Shown: positions 44,900 to 54,079, counted from the stretch's first letter. The stretch: DNA of 64,000 nucleotides from Flavobacteriaceae bacterium (GCA_013373635.1 JABXHN010000002.1:1-64000), one strand, 5' to 3'. Notes: generated by a model not told the origin, from the sequence alone. A program made the numbers and translations.

Positions 44900-45733
44900 C
44901 TAAAGGTCTCTCTTTTTTAAGATGAAATAAGAGAGGTAGATGAACGCTATTGCCCAAAAGATAGCGATACTAAAATCTCCAATACTGGTATAGTAATCTA
45001 GTTTTAGTTCTTCGCCTATTTGTTGAGCTACAGTTTGAACAGCTTCAAATCTTGAAAAAGGTTCCTTGAGAAGATTCCACATGGAATTTAATGGGAAGAA
45101 TCCCATAATAGTATCAGTAGTTTCACCGTCGAATAGCTTCCATTGGATCATCCCTTTTACAAATCCTTCAAACATTTGCCAGATGACAATAAAACCTAAT
45201 GCATAAGCTGATTTTTTTACCAAAACTCCAGCGAACAGACAAAAGCTAAAAAAAGTGAAGAGTTTTACAAAATAGGCGAGTATAAAACTCAAATCGCTAA
45301 AAATAATTCCTAATTCGTTGTAATCTGAATACACCAATCCTAGAATAAGACTGATTGTGAATATGAAAATAGTCGAGATCAATGCAAATAACCCAGACAT
45401 ATAAACCTTTGAAAGAATAAATTCCTTTTTTGAAAGGCCATCGATTAAATTTTGTTTGATGGTTTTATAGGAATATTCATTAGCAGTCATTGAAACGATA
45501 ATAATGGCTAAAAAGACTTTAAATAAGGCCCCAAAAAAGGTGTTTAAATGCCATATATAGGGAAAGTTAAAAATTCCTTGTTCAGCCAGGTGAAATTTAA
45601 TTGGACCAATATCAAATTTGATAGCAGCGATCAGTGCTAGAGAACAAATAAGTGTAAAATAAGCATAGATAATGACTCTGCTAATTTTATTGTTCCAGAG
45701 TTTAATAAATTCTATTTCTAATAGTCGTTTCAT
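44900..45733 (-). CDS. ABC-2 type transporter permease
   Basis: A 277-residue membrane protein with six hydrophobic helices (about 18-38, 60-82, 105-130, 138-165, 170-190, 250-270). The pattern KRLLEIEFIKLWNNKISR followed by TANEYSYKTIKQNLIDGLSKKEFILSK is typical of ABC-2/NatB-like permeases. Overlaps its ATPase gene by four bases, so it is the membrane half of that transporter. The substrate is unknown. Confidence 0.87.
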   Translation of the reverse strand: MKRLLEIEFIKLWNNKISRVIIYAYFTLICSLALIAAIKFDIGPIKFHLAEQGIFNFPYIWHLNTFFGALFKVFLAIIIVSMTANEYSYKTIKQNLIDGLSKKEFILSKVYMSGLFALISTIFIFTISLILGLVYSDYNELGIIFSDLSFILAYFVKLFTFFSFCLFAGVLVKKSAYALGFIVIWQMFEGFVKGMIQWKLFDGETTDTIMGFFPLNSMWNLLKEPFSRFEAVQTVAQQIGEELKLDYYTSIGDFSIAIFWAIAFIYLSYFILKKRDL

Positions 45734-46635
45734 CGTTGGTATTTACTTTTGGTCAAACTCAAGAACTGCTCTTCTAAACTGATGTATTCTTTTGTTAAGT
45801 GTGAGAGGTAGATTCCATTTTCAGACAATTGTTTGTTGAGTTGTTCCGATGGAATTTCAGACTCAATATCTGCTATGATAAACCCATTTTTTTCTCTAAT
45901 ATTGGTTAAGTTACTTATTGTCTTTAAGGTTTCTATCAATTGCTCATGATCATTAGATTTGAGCTTGAAAAACCCTTTGTGGCCATTCATTTCACTCACT
46001 TTACCATTGTAGAGTAAGTTACCTTTTTGAAGCACAAGAACATGAGAACACACTTTTTCAACTTCATCCAATAGGTGTGAGGCCAATAAAATAGTGGTTC
46101 CTCTAGAAGCAATTTCAATGATCAGTGATCGTATTTGGTGTATTCCTTCTGGATCTAAACCGTTTGTTGGTTCATCTAGAATTAGTAATTCAGGATCGTT
46201 TAACAGAGCTGAAGCAATCGCTAAACGCTGTTTCATTCCCAATGAGAAGGTGCTAAACTTCGAATCTTTTCGATCCCAAAGATCAACTAGTTTTAGCTTT
46301 TCTTCGATTTTATTTGATGAAACTCCTTTGATTTTGCAAACTAGTTCCAAATTCTTTGTAGCAGTGAGATAAGGGTAAAAGTTAGGACGCTCAATAATAG
46401 CTCCCACTTTCTTTAGTGCTTGATGTACTGAGCTACTTCCTCCAAACCATTCAAAATCTCCTAGAGAAGGATTTACAACATTTAGAACCATTCCCAAGGT
46501 AGTAGATTTACCACTTCCATTAGGGCCTAATAATCCATAGACATTCCCCTTATAAAGTTCAAAACTTAAGTTGTTTACAGCTTTTAAGGGGCCGTAGTTC
46601 TTTGTTAGATTGGATGCTGATAAAATAATTTCCAA
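45730..46635 (-). CDS. ABC transporter ATP-binding protein
   Basis: A 301-residue ATPase: Walker A GPNGSGKST (about 37-45), signature FSLGMKQRL, Walker B LLILDEPTNGLDPEG, switch His in LASHLLDEV. The C-terminal 80 residues form the extra domain common in CcmA/NatA-type proteins. It partners the permease downstream; together a NatAB- or bacitracin-exporter-like system, with no substrate evident. Confidence 0.92.
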   Translation of the reverse strand: MEIILSASNLTKNYGPLKAVNNLSFELYKGNVYGLLGPNGSGKSTTLGMVLNVVNPSLGDFEWFGGSSSVHQALKKVGAIIERPNFYPYLTATKNLELVCKIKGVSSNKIEEKLKLVDLWDRKDSKFSTFSLGMKQRLAIASALLNDPELLILDEPTNGLDPEGIHQIRSLIIEIASRGTTILLASHLLDEVEKVCSHVLVLQKGNLLYNGKVSEMNGHKGFFKLKSNDHEQLIETLKTISNLTNIREKNGFIIADIESEIPSEQLNKQLSENGIYLSHLTKEYISLEEQFLSLTKSKYQR

Positions 46636-46731
46636 TAGTTTATGATTTTGGTCCTATTAATATTGACGAATAAATTAGTAATTTGTTACTTCTAAGATAC
46701 AATTGTTTTACAAAATCAGAATTCTACCACT

Positions 46732-47808
46732 ATGGTTCAAAATATAATGTCCAAAAAAAAGCCTGCTTTTCCAGTAAATGAAAAGCTGATGGCTTACTTA
46801 AAGGAATACAAAAGATATATTGAAGTGCCAGTGCTCTACGAGGATTTACTTCGCTTTTCAGGCTCTGTTAGTGTGTACGATGAAAATGATGAAGACACTT
46901 TGTGGATACGAGTGTATTATTCTGATTACGAGCGTGATGAGATTGATTTAAGTTTAAAAAAAGTTTACTCAATTCTTCATTCAGACGGAAGTGATTATAT
47001 CATTCCATACCTCAATGTAGACGCAATTGATTTTTGCACTTTTGGGAATTCTAAGCCATTTAGGGTGAAGATTCGAAACATCATCAATGACAACTTTACC
47101 TATTTCTATGTAAAACAAACAGATGCCTCAAGGATTTACGGTTTGGAATTAGAGCATATGTTGTCTCCATATAACTTAAACTTCTTAGTACATAAGGATA
47201 CTCTTATTGAAGAACATATTCTGGGAATACCGGGAGATGTGTTTATCGAATCCTATTTAGAAAACTGCACTACGATTGAAAAGGCACAGATCGCCAAGGA
47301 GTTTGTGAAATTCAACGAGCGTTGTATGATTCGCTTACTAGGGGATATGAGATCTTATAATTATGTGATTGTACCTATTCACGATTTTGACCATGTCGAA
47401 TATAAAATTAGAGCGATCGATTTTGATCAACAATCTTTTGAAGGAAGACTCAATATTTACAGGCCACAGTTTTTTAAAGAGAATAATAGGGTAGTGGATA
47501 TGGTGCGTGAGCGCCTTAATGAAGATTCAATTACTCAGTATAAATTAGAAGAACGTTCTATTATGGCCAAGCGTATTTTATCTTGGGAAAAACGTTTGAA
47601 TAAATTGATTAAAGCTTCCTTAGAGGATAAAATTTCAGTACAAGAGAATGTCGATCGCCTCAAAATGGAAATCTTTGAACTCACTCATGATTCTAGATTT
47701 AAATCCTGTAAATCGATGGGGGCTATATTGAATCTAACCCTTAGCTTCGTAAAGAAGAATTATGAAAATGTCACCATGAGTGAAATTATCACCCGTAAGA
47801 TACGCTAG
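46732..47808 (+). CDS. Unrecognised protein with kinase-fold-like motifs
   Basis: A 358-residue soluble protein I cannot assign to a named family. The middle holds a run of motifs in protein-kinase-like order: FYVKQTD (possible ATP-binding Lys, about 123-129), GLELEHM (possible helix-C Glu), LLGDMRSYNYVIV (D-x4-N, similar to a catalytic loop, about 205-217) and IRAIDFDQQ (DFD, similar to the metal-binding DFG, about 231-239). The C-terminal 100 residues are helical and basic. No signal peptide or membrane segment. The next gene follows 32 bases later on the same strand. The kinase reading is inference from motif spacing only. Confidence 0.5.
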   Translation: MVQNIMSKKKPAFPVNEKLMAYLKEYKRYIEVPVLYEDLLRFSGSVSVYDENDEDTLWIRVYYSDYERDEIDLSLKKVYSILHSDGSDYIIPYLNVDAIDFCTFGNSKPFRVKIRNIINDNFTYFYVKQTDASRIYGLELEHMLSPYNLNFLVHKDTLIEEHILGIPGDVFIESYLENCTTIEKAQIAKEFVKFNERCMIRLLGDMRSYNYVIVPIHDFDHVEYKIRAIDFDQQSFEGRLNIYRPQFFKENNRVVDMVRERLNEDSITQYKLEERSIMAKRILSWEKRLNKLIKASLEDKISVQENVDRLKMEIFELTHDSRFKSCKSMGAILNLTLSFVKKNYENVTMSEIITRKIR

Positions 47809-47840
47809 TTCTTATACCTAACTCCATAAACACAGTGGTT

Positions 47841-48449
47841 ATGAAATCTATTTTTGAACTTTATTTTGATGTATATACAGTTTTTGAAGAAGTATCAAAT
47901 GATGTTGTATTTCTAAAAATCAAAGAATTTGCAAGAGTCTGTAGCGATAGAGCTACCTACAATCAATTAAAATCTCTCGTGATCTGGGATGATTTGGTGA
48001 TCAATTTTGGAGTAGGATTTGAAATGATTGCTTGTTATGAACAAATCAAAGACCTCGATCCTTCAGAAATCAAACGACTTCGATTGATCGCTCAAGAGTT
48101 TGCTAAAAGTGATCAATTTAATGATTCTTGGACGCGAGCTTTAAAGTGTGAACCGCACTTAGGTTGTGTGTATTACTTTCAACACGATGTTCGTTTGATG
48201 ATCCATCAGTACGATGATCCGCTTTTTAGAAGTATCAAAGATCTAAAATGCATCGATTTTTTGAATTCAAACTTTGAGTTCGACCTCCGACAAGCCAACA
48301 CCACGAGAGCGCAACAATGGCTCGATACCTATACGAGGATAGAAGATTCCAATACTGTTGTCGACCTTCAAAAGATGAAAAACGATTATTTAAAAAATAA
48401 AGTTGATAGCCTCCAACTAGAAGCTTCCTTAGTTAATCAAACCCTTTAG
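47841..48449 (+). CDS. Unrecognised helical protein
   Basis: A 202-residue soluble protein from the ATG at 47841 (MKSIFELYFD); a GTG two codons earlier is possible. I recognise no domain. It is mostly helical by composition, with a Cys in RVCSD, a mid segment CEPHLGCVYYFQHDVRLMIHQYDD and a C-terminal helical tail. It follows the kinase-like gene in the same direction, so the two may work together. Its stop codon overlaps that of ndpA (TTAG shared). Confidence 0.65.
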   Translation: MKSIFELYFDVYTVFEEVSNDVVFLKIKEFARVCSDRATYNQLKSLVIWDDLVINFGVGFEMIACYEQIKDLDPSEIKRLRLIAQEFAKSDQFNDSWTRALKCEPHLGCVYYFQHDVRLMIHQYDDPLFRSIKDLKCIDFLNSNFEFDLRQANTTRAQQWLDTYTRIEDSNTVVDLQKMKNDYLKNKVDSLQLEASLVNQTL

Positions 48450-49501
48450 TTGGATTCTTTGTTGAAATAGACAAGGTAATAATACATTTGACGTTCTTCA
48501 TCCCAACCTTTTTCTACGAATTTCTCTGCAGATTCAGGATTGATAAAATCCATTTTAATCTGAATATTAGTATCGAGTTGAATGATGTTTTTAACCTTTT
48601 TTCTAACATCTGATACCGCCTTATTAGCAATATCAAACGATGCGACATCTTCAATGGAATATTTAGGTCCTTTTTCAACTTTATAATTTCTAAATTCAGG
48701 AACTAGGGCTGGATTATCGATAACCTCATTGATAAAGTTCGTCTCCTCAAAGGAATCGTTCTTGGCAAAGTGATTGACAGCCTTATTCATAAAGAGTACT
48801 TCTTGTTGTTTGTCCTCAGCAGGTAATACGACATCTTTTGCAAAGTCCTTGCAAAATTTAAGATAGCTCTTTGTGTAAAAATTCTCATCAGTCATATAAT
48901 CAACACTTAAAAAGTCATCTAACCAGTATTTAGTGTCATAGCGATTCGAATCAATGCTGAGTACTTTATAGCCTTCTTCTCTTTCAGTATTGAGTACAAT
49001 ACAACCTTTGTCGAGTTTTTTGAGATTAATCCCTTTTTCTAAGTTCATCTTTAGGTTTTGCTCTCCCTCTTCAAAAATTAAAAACTCTTGTTTTAACTCC
49101 GATTTAAAAATACCGATTGCATCAACTTTATTATTGTCTAATATAACATCGTGTAAGTATGTGATATAGAGCTCTCCACTTTTGATATGTGGGTGGTTGG
49201 ATTGATCGTAAAGGTGTTTGCCAATTTTTTTTGATACCTGATGTAGGGAATCAGGATTGTCAAAAATTTCATTGACCATAGTGAAGAGTTCGTTGAACTC
49301 TAGATCAGCCTCATGTGAAAAACGGTAGTAAGTCTCTTCTTTTTCTCTAAAGGGTTTAAAGAAAAATTCTTTGAGGTGTCCAACAAGCTCATCGTTTAAT
49401 GGATAAGAAGCTTCCGATAAGAAAAAAGGCTCTGCTTTAGATTTATTACCGACTCTATGGAGCGATAATTGCTCTATTTGTGTATTGTAAAAGTTGATCA
49501 T
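48446..49501 (-). CDS. Nucleoid-associated protein, NdpA/YejK family
   Basis: A 351-residue protein. The opening INFYNTQIEQLSLHRVGNKS and the segments SGELYITYLHDV and IGIFKSELKQEFL match the NdpA family, whose E. coli member YejK binds nucleoid DNA. The C-terminal part (SIDSNRYDTKYWLDDFL, KMDFINPESAEKF) also fits. Co-directional with the PRiA4-like gene 17 bases upstream. Confidence 0.85.
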   Translation of the reverse strand: MINFYNTQIEQLSLHRVGNKSKAEPFFLSEASYPLNDELVGHLKEFFFKPFREKEETYYRFSHEADLEFNELFTMVNEIFDNPDSLHQVSKKIGKHLYDQSNHPHIKSGELYITYLHDVILDNNKVDAIGIFKSELKQEFLIFEEGEQNLKMNLEKGINLKKLDKGCIVLNTEREEGYKVLSIDSNRYDTKYWLDDFLSVDYMTDENFYTKSYLKFCKDFAKDVVLPAEDKQQEVLFMNKAVNHFAKNDSFEETNFINEVIDNPALVPEFRNYKVEKGPKYSIEDVASFDIANKAVSDVRKKVKNIIQLDTNIQIKMDFINPESAEKFVEKGWDEERQMYYYLVYFNKESN

Positions 49502-49518
49502 TAAAGTTTAAATAGGTA

Positions 49519-50031
49519 TTAGTTCCACTGATCGTCAAAGTCCATTGAATCGTAATTGTCGAATTCGTTGAAATCGTCAAATTCATCCTCAGAATCATCT
49601 AAATCGAGTTCTGAAGGTTCTGCTTCAAAGACTTTTTCAGGTGGATTGTCCGGTAGTTCACCATGAGAGTATAATAAATCAGGATATGAATCACCTTCAT
49701 TTCGTTTTGATATATCAGCAAGTTCAATAAAGAAGGTCCACATCAATAAAAAGTCATAGACATAGATGAGTTTGGTTTGATCTTCATCGATAATATCTTT
49801 TAGGGTTACAGAAGACATCGAAACTCCATCTTCCATAGCAAAGAGAGGTATTTCATCTTCTTGATTCCACTCTCCATCACAGGTGTAGAAAGCTGCCATT
49901 TCTCCTGAATCCAATCCAAATGATTGTGAGATAATATTGTGTAAATCTTCTAAACTGTCGTTAGAATCTACAGCAAGATCTCTAAATACGTCTTCTTTAG
50001 CGTCTAAAATGACTCTTATTTTATATATCAT
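49519..50031 (-). CDS. PRiA4 ORF3-like (IS1096 passenger-like) protein
   Basis: A 170-residue protein. MIYKIRVILDAKEDVFRDLAVDSNDSLEDLHNIISQSFGL is the start of the plasmid pRiA4b ORF-3-like fold, and VTLKDIIDEDQTKLIYVYDFLLMWTF is its second conserved block. The last 45 residues are strongly acidic (many Asp, Glu). No transposase or repeats are near, so it is a chromosomal family member, not a mobile element. The function is unknown. Confidence 0.85.
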   Translation of the reverse strand: MIYKIRVILDAKEDVFRDLAVDSNDSLEDLHNIISQSFGLDSGEMAAFYTCDGEWNQEDEIPLFAMEDGVSMSSVTLKDIIDEDQTKLIYVYDFLLMWTFFIELADISKRNEGDSYPDLLYSHGELPDNPPEKVFEAEPSELDLDDSEDEFDDFNEFDNYDSMDFDDQWN

Positions 50032-50055
50032 TACAGTGGTATTAAGGAAGTAAAT

Positions 50056-51087
50056 TTACAATCTTTTTTGAGTTTTAGAAGCAGTATTTGATTCTAAAAG
50101 AAGGTAGTATTGTAATCCAAAAAGTACAGAACCTACTACTAGATGAATAGGTTGACTAAATATTGGAAAATCAGCGTAATAGATAATAATTCCACTTAGA
50201 GCAGCGAGTATTAAAAAGCCAAGTGCCCATTTGGTTTTAGGATAACCTAAATTTAATTTTGTCACTCTGTAATACAAGTAGGCATTTGTAAGCAACATTA
50301 GGATTGAGAAGGAACGGTGAATGTAAAATAAAACAGGAGGTGCTTTAAGCCATGATTCTGGATTGGATTCTCCTAAAGATTTAATTTGTTCATCGACAAA
50401 TTCTCTGACTTGAGTACCTAATACAACTTGAATTAGGGTCATTATCAGAGTAATTCCAATTAATTTTTTAAGTAGAGGATCTGCTTTGTATTCGATCTTT
50501 TTTGTCGAACTCTGATAAACAATAGAAATCATCATTGAGATGATTAAGAGTGCCATCAGCATGTGAATGGTAATTTTTACAGGAAGTAGAACAGAGTAGA
50601 CAACAGTAGCTCCTAACCATGCTTCAAATAACATTCCTATGACAACTAATACAGCCAGTAGTGCCAATTTTTTATTGGTTTTCCAATAGCTAAAACTCCA
50701 CAAGGCTAAAATGAAAGTGGCGAGTCCTGCTAAAGCCCCAAAGAGTCTATTGATAAATTCAGTCCAGGTGTGGAAGGCATTGAACTTTGCATAGTCGTGT
50801 TTGGTGTAGAGTTCCCAATTAGAATCTTTAAAAGTATCGTTTGTTGTAAAATCACCTGTGGCTTTATACAAACGCTCTTGATATATGATGACTTCACCTT
50901 TTTGAAAGGATTTCCCTTCACCCCATTGAAGTGTTTCTTCGTCAGTTGGAGGAATCATATAGCCAAAACACTTCGGCCAGTCTGGACAACCCATCCCAGA
51001 CCCCGTCATTCTTACAACGGATCCAGCAATAACTACTATATACACTAATACCAAGGTAATCTTAGCGAAATTTAAATAGGCTTTCAT
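50056..51087 (-). CDS. ctaA: Heme A synthase (COX15/CtaA)
   Basis: A 343-residue membrane protein that oxidises heme O to heme A for cytochrome oxidase. It has eight hydrophobic helices in two four-helix halves. Paired His ligands are visible: HTWTEFINRLFGAL (about 105), HMLMALLI (about 173), HRSFSILML (about 268) and QPIHLVVGSVL (about 322). An early GSGMGCPDWPKCFG loop has the conserved Cys pair. It overlaps cca by four bases. Confidence 0.93.
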   Translation of the reverse strand: MKAYLNFAKITLVLVYIVVIAGSVVRMTGSGMGCPDWPKCFGYMIPPTDEETLQWGEGKSFQKGEVIIYQERLYKATGDFTTNDTFKDSNWELYTKHDYAKFNAFHTWTEFINRLFGALAGLATFILALWSFSYWKTNKKLALLAVLVVIGMLFEAWLGATVVYSVLLPVKITIHMLMALLIISMMISIVYQSSTKKIEYKADPLLKKLIGITLIMTLIQVVLGTQVREFVDEQIKSLGESNPESWLKAPPVLFYIHRSFSILMLLTNAYLYYRVTKLNLGYPKTKWALGFLILAALSGIIIYYADFPIFSQPIHLVVGSVLFGLQYYLLLESNTASKTQKRL

Positions 51088-52505
51088 ATGTTTGATGCTT
51101 TAAGCCCCATAGACTCACCTTTTTTAATGGTAAATTCTAGAGCAGATTCGTATTCATTGGGAATTTCACCTTCTAAAATAGCTTCTTTGATAGCTTCTTT
51201 TATTATTCCAACTTCTTTAGAAGGCTGTAAGTTGAATAATTTGATAATTTCTTCACCGCTAATAGGTGGTTGAAAATTTCGAATGTGATCGCGTTGCTCC
51301 ACTTCGACAATTTTTTGACGAACTATTTTAAAATTATTTTTGTAACGTCGCTGTTTCTTTGGGTTTTTAGTAGTGATGTCCGCCTCGCAGAGGGTCATCA
51401 AATCTTCGATATCTTCTCCAGCATCAAAGATGAGTCGTCTTACGGCTGAGTCGGTCACAAAATCTTCAGCGATGACAATTGGTCTAGAGCTCATCGATAC
51501 AATCTTTTTTACGTATTTCATCTTCTCATTCAAAGGAAGGTGCAATCGTTTAAAGAGTTTGTAGACCATTTTTGAACCTATAAACTCATGACCGTGAAAA
51601 GTCCATCCAATAGTTTTGTCAAATCGTTTAGTAGGTGCTTTTCCGATATCGTGTAATAGAGCAGCCCATCTCAGCCACAGATTATCAGTGTTTTTGGAAA
51701 TATTGTCAACGACCTCCAAGGTGTGCCAAAAATTGTCTTTATGTCTTTGACCTTCAATTTCTTCAATGCCTTCTAATGCGATTAACTCTGGAAGGATATA
51801 GTGTAGTAAGCCTGTTTTGTGTAAGAGTTTAAAACCGAGACTTGGTTTTGGAGCCAATATGATTTTGTTGAGTTCATCAACAATTCGCTCGTTTGATACG
51901 ATGGAAATACGCTCTTTGTTACGCTCAATTGCGTTTAATGAATCCTTTTCAATTTTAAAATCTAATTGAGTAGCAAATCGGATCGCTCTCATCATTCGAA
52001 GTGGATCATCAGAGTAGGTGATATCCGGATCTAAAGGAGTCTTAATACATTTATTTTCTAAATCGCCCATACCGTTAAATGGGTCCACTAAATCACCAAA
52101 GTCTTCAGTGTTAAGTGAAAGCGCTAGAGCATTAATTGTAAAGTCTCTTCTGTTTTGATCGTCCTCTAAACTACCGCTAGCTACCTTTGGGTTTCTACTG
52201 TCTTCTGAATAACTCTCTTTTCGTGCACCAACAAATTCAAGGATGAGGTCCTTGTATTTGATCATGGCCGTCCCATAATTCTTAAATACAGAAATTTCTG
52301 AACTTCCTTTAAGGGCTCTAGAAACTTCTTGAGCATATTCAATCCCGTTTCCGATCACTACAATATCAATGTCTTTTGGATTTTCTTTACTCAAAAGATA
52401 ATCACGAGTAAATCCACCGATAACAAAGGATGATAATCCCATGGATTCAGATACCTCATTGAGGGTTTTAAACACAGGATCTTTTAAGGCATCTTTGTGG
52501 TTCAT
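51084..52505 (-). CDS. cca: CCA tRNA nucleotidyltransferase with HD domain
   Basis: Adds or repairs the 3' CCA of tRNAs. The head domain has GGFTRDYLLSKENPKDIDIVVIG (nucleotidyltransferase GG and DxD, about 31-53) and RRDFTINALAL (about 113-123). The C-terminal part has an HD domain (HTLEVVDNI, RWAALLHDIGKAPT), giving possible phosphodiesterase activity. The 473-residue length is normal for the HD-containing form. That the tRNA at position 1 lacks an encoded CCA fits a need for this enzyme. Confidence 0.95.
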   Translation of the reverse strand: MNHKDALKDPVFKTLNEVSESMGLSSFVIGGFTRDYLLSKENPKDIDIVVIGNGIEYAQEVSRALKGSSEISVFKNYGTAMIKYKDLILEFVGARKESYSEDSRNPKVASGSLEDDQNRRDFTINALALSLNTEDFGDLVDPFNGMGDLENKCIKTPLDPDITYSDDPLRMMRAIRFATQLDFKIEKDSLNAIERNKERISIVSNERIVDELNKIILAPKPSLGFKLLHKTGLLHYILPELIALEGIEEIEGQRHKDNFWHTLEVVDNISKNTDNLWLRWAALLHDIGKAPTKRFDKTIGWTFHGHEFIGSKMVYKLFKRLHLPLNEKMKYVKKIVSMSSRPIVIAEDFVTDSAVRRLIFDAGEDIEDLMTLCEADITTKNPKKQRRYKNNFKIVRQKIVEVEQRDHIRNFQPPISGEEIIKLFNLQPSKEVGIIKEAIKEAILEGEIPNEYESALEFTIKKGESMGLKASNI

Positions 52506-52511
52506 TTCTTG

Positions 52512-53081
52512 CTAACTCCTTATGACACGTACTTCTCCATTGTTTTTAAGCTTGATAATGGTAGAAGCTGATGTGTTGTTGAATTCTGGTTGTAAAGGTA
52601 CTATATAGTCGACAGCTGTTAAAATCTTCTCATCGATTTCTTCAAACTGTTTTGGAGTGGGTGCTCCTGAAATATTCGCTGATGTTGAAACAAAAGGTTT
52701 TTTAAAATTATTGATTAGGTATCTGCAAAATTTGTCTTTAGCTACTCTGATTCCCAAACTGTCATCTTCAGCTATAACTGATGGAGCGACTCCTTTAGGT
52801 GCATCGTAAATGATGGTCGTAGGTTTTTCACTAAAGTCGATGATGTCGTAAGCTGCCTGAGGCACTTCTTGCACATGACGCTCTAGCATCGCAATACTAC
52901 TAACTAAGCAGATGAGTGATTTGGAATCCGCTCTGTTTTTGATTTTGAATATTCTTTGAATAGCATCTGGATTTGTAGCATCACAACCTAATCCCCATAC
53001 AGTTTCAGTAGGGTAAAGGATGACTCCTCCACTAGTGAGGACTTCTTGTGCTTTCGCAAGAGCGTTCTTAAATTCTTCCAT
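52512..53081 (-). CDS. L-threonylcarbamoyladenylate synthase (Sua5/YrdC/TsaC)
   Basis: A 189-residue protein from the ATG at 53081 (MEEFKNALAK). It makes threonylcarbamoyl-AMP for the t6A modification of tRNAs. YPTETVWGLGCDATNPDAIQRIFKIKNR (about 21-48) is the core motif, and STSANISGAPTP is the second. The length fits the short YrdC type without the Sua5 C-terminal domain. It lies six bases upstream of cca, another tRNA maturation gene. The longer start at 53111 overlaps the upstream terminator hairpin. Confidence 0.92.
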   Translation of the reverse strand: MEEFKNALAKAQEVLTSGGVILYPTETVWGLGCDATNPDAIQRIFKIKNRADSKSLICLVSSIAMLERHVQEVPQAAYDIIDFSEKPTTIIYDAPKGVAPSVIAEDDSLGIRVAKDKFCRYLINNFKKPFVSTSANISGAPTPKQFEEIDEKILTAVDYIVPLQPEFNNTSASTIIKLKNNGEVRVIRS

Positions 53082-53096
53082 TGAATTGATAAAAAT

Positions 53097-53126
53097 AAAG
53101 CTGATAATCATTGACTATCAGCTTTA
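53097..53126 (-). terminator. Terminator after dapD
   Basis: Stem AAAGCTGATA / TATCAGCTTT with a 10-base loop; on the minus strand a T-rich tail follows, just after dapD. Confidence 0.75.
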
Positions 53127-53163
53127 CAAAGTTCCGTAAAATAGCTTAAAGTAAAAAGTGTTT

Positions 53164-53979
53164 TTACACCGCTACATCATAAGTTCTCAAGGCGTCGTTC
53201 AAAGAGGTCTTCTTATCAGTACTCTCTTTTCTCTTACCGATAATCAGTGCACAAGGTACACCGTATTCTCCTGCAGGGAATTTTTTGTTGTAAGTCCCGG
53301 GAATGACTACTGAACGAGCAGGAACAATTCCTTTCATTTCAACAGGCTCTTCTCCAGTAACGTCAATTATTTTTGTAGAGGCAGTAAGTACAACATTAGC
53401 ACCGAGTACTGCTTCTTTTTCAACGCGAACACCTTCTACTACAATTGATCTAGATCCTAAAAAGGCATTGTCTTCAATAATTACAGGAGCTGCTTGTAAT
53501 GGTTCTAAAACTCCACCAATTCCAACACCACCACTGAGGTGAACATTTTTTCCAATCTGTGCACAACTACCTACAGTTGCCCATGTGTCAACCATTGTTC
53601 CTTCGTCTACATAAGCCCCAATATTCACATAAGAAGGCATTAAAATTGTACCTGGAGAAATATAAGCTCCATGGCGAGCTACAGCATTAGGAACAACGCG
53701 AATACCCTTTTCTTGATAACCTCTTTTAAGAGGCATTTTATCGTGATATTCAAAAATACCAGCTTCGAGCGTCTCCATTTTTTGAATTGGGAAATAGAGA
53801 ACAACTCCTTTTTTTACCCATTCGTTAATTTGCCATCCGTTTTCATTTGGCTCAGCACAACGAAGTTCTCCGTTATCTAACTTTTGAATTACTTCTCTAA
53901 TAGCTTCTTGAGTACTAGCATCAGTCAAAAGACTTCTATCGTCCCAAGCAGCTTCTATTTTTGATTGTAAATCGGTCAT
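53164..53979 (-). CDS. dapD: Tetrahydrodipicolinate N-succinyltransferase
   Basis: Succinylates tetrahydrodipicolinate in the lysine/DAP pathway. From the ATG at 53979 the protein is 271 residues (MTDLQSKIEAAW), as is usual. The left-handed beta-helix has the hexapeptide region ARHGAYISPGTILMPSYVNIGAYVDEGTMVDTWATVGSC in its middle third (about 115-155), then GVGIGGVLEPLQ. The ORF extends to a TTG at 54000, but that lies inside the -7 element. It belongs to the same pathway as lysA. Confidence 0.95.
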   Translation of the reverse strand: MTDLQSKIEAAWDDRSLLTDASTQEAIREVIQKLDNGELRCAEPNENGWQINEWVKKGVVLYFPIQKMETLEAGIFEYHDKMPLKRGYQEKGIRVVPNAVARHGAYISPGTILMPSYVNIGAYVDEGTMVDTWATVGSCAQIGKNVHLSGGVGIGGVLEPLQAAPVIIEDNAFLGSRSIVVEGVRVEKEAVLGANVVLTASTKIIDVTGEEPVEMKGIVPARSVVIPGTYNKKFPAGEYGVPCALIIGKRKESTDKKTSLNDALRTYDVAV

Positions 53980-53997
53980 ATCATTTAAAAATTTTGA

Positions 53998-54005
53998 CAA
54001 AGATA
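53998..54005 (-). promoter_or_regulatory. -7 promoter element of dapD
   Basis: TATCTTTG on the minus strand, 18 bases before the ATG at 53979. It overlaps the alternative TTG start. Confidence 0.55.
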
Positions 54006-54059
54006 GTGCCTTCAGCCTTAATTATCTCTTAAATTTTATAGGTATAACAAATTAAGCTG

Positions 54060-54067
54060 TAATTTTG
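54060..54067 (+). promoter_or_regulatory. -7 promoter element of ruvX
   Basis: TAATTTTG overlaps the first in-frame TTG (54065). Transcription would begin near 54072, so translation should start at the next TTG, 54080. Confidence 0.5.
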
Positions 54068-54079
54068 CAAAAAAAGATT

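Noticed and set aside
49519-50031. Possible insertion sequence because the family is named after an IS1096/plasmid passenger gene
   Set aside because: No transposase, terminal repeats or target duplications are seen nearby; the family is common on chromosomes.
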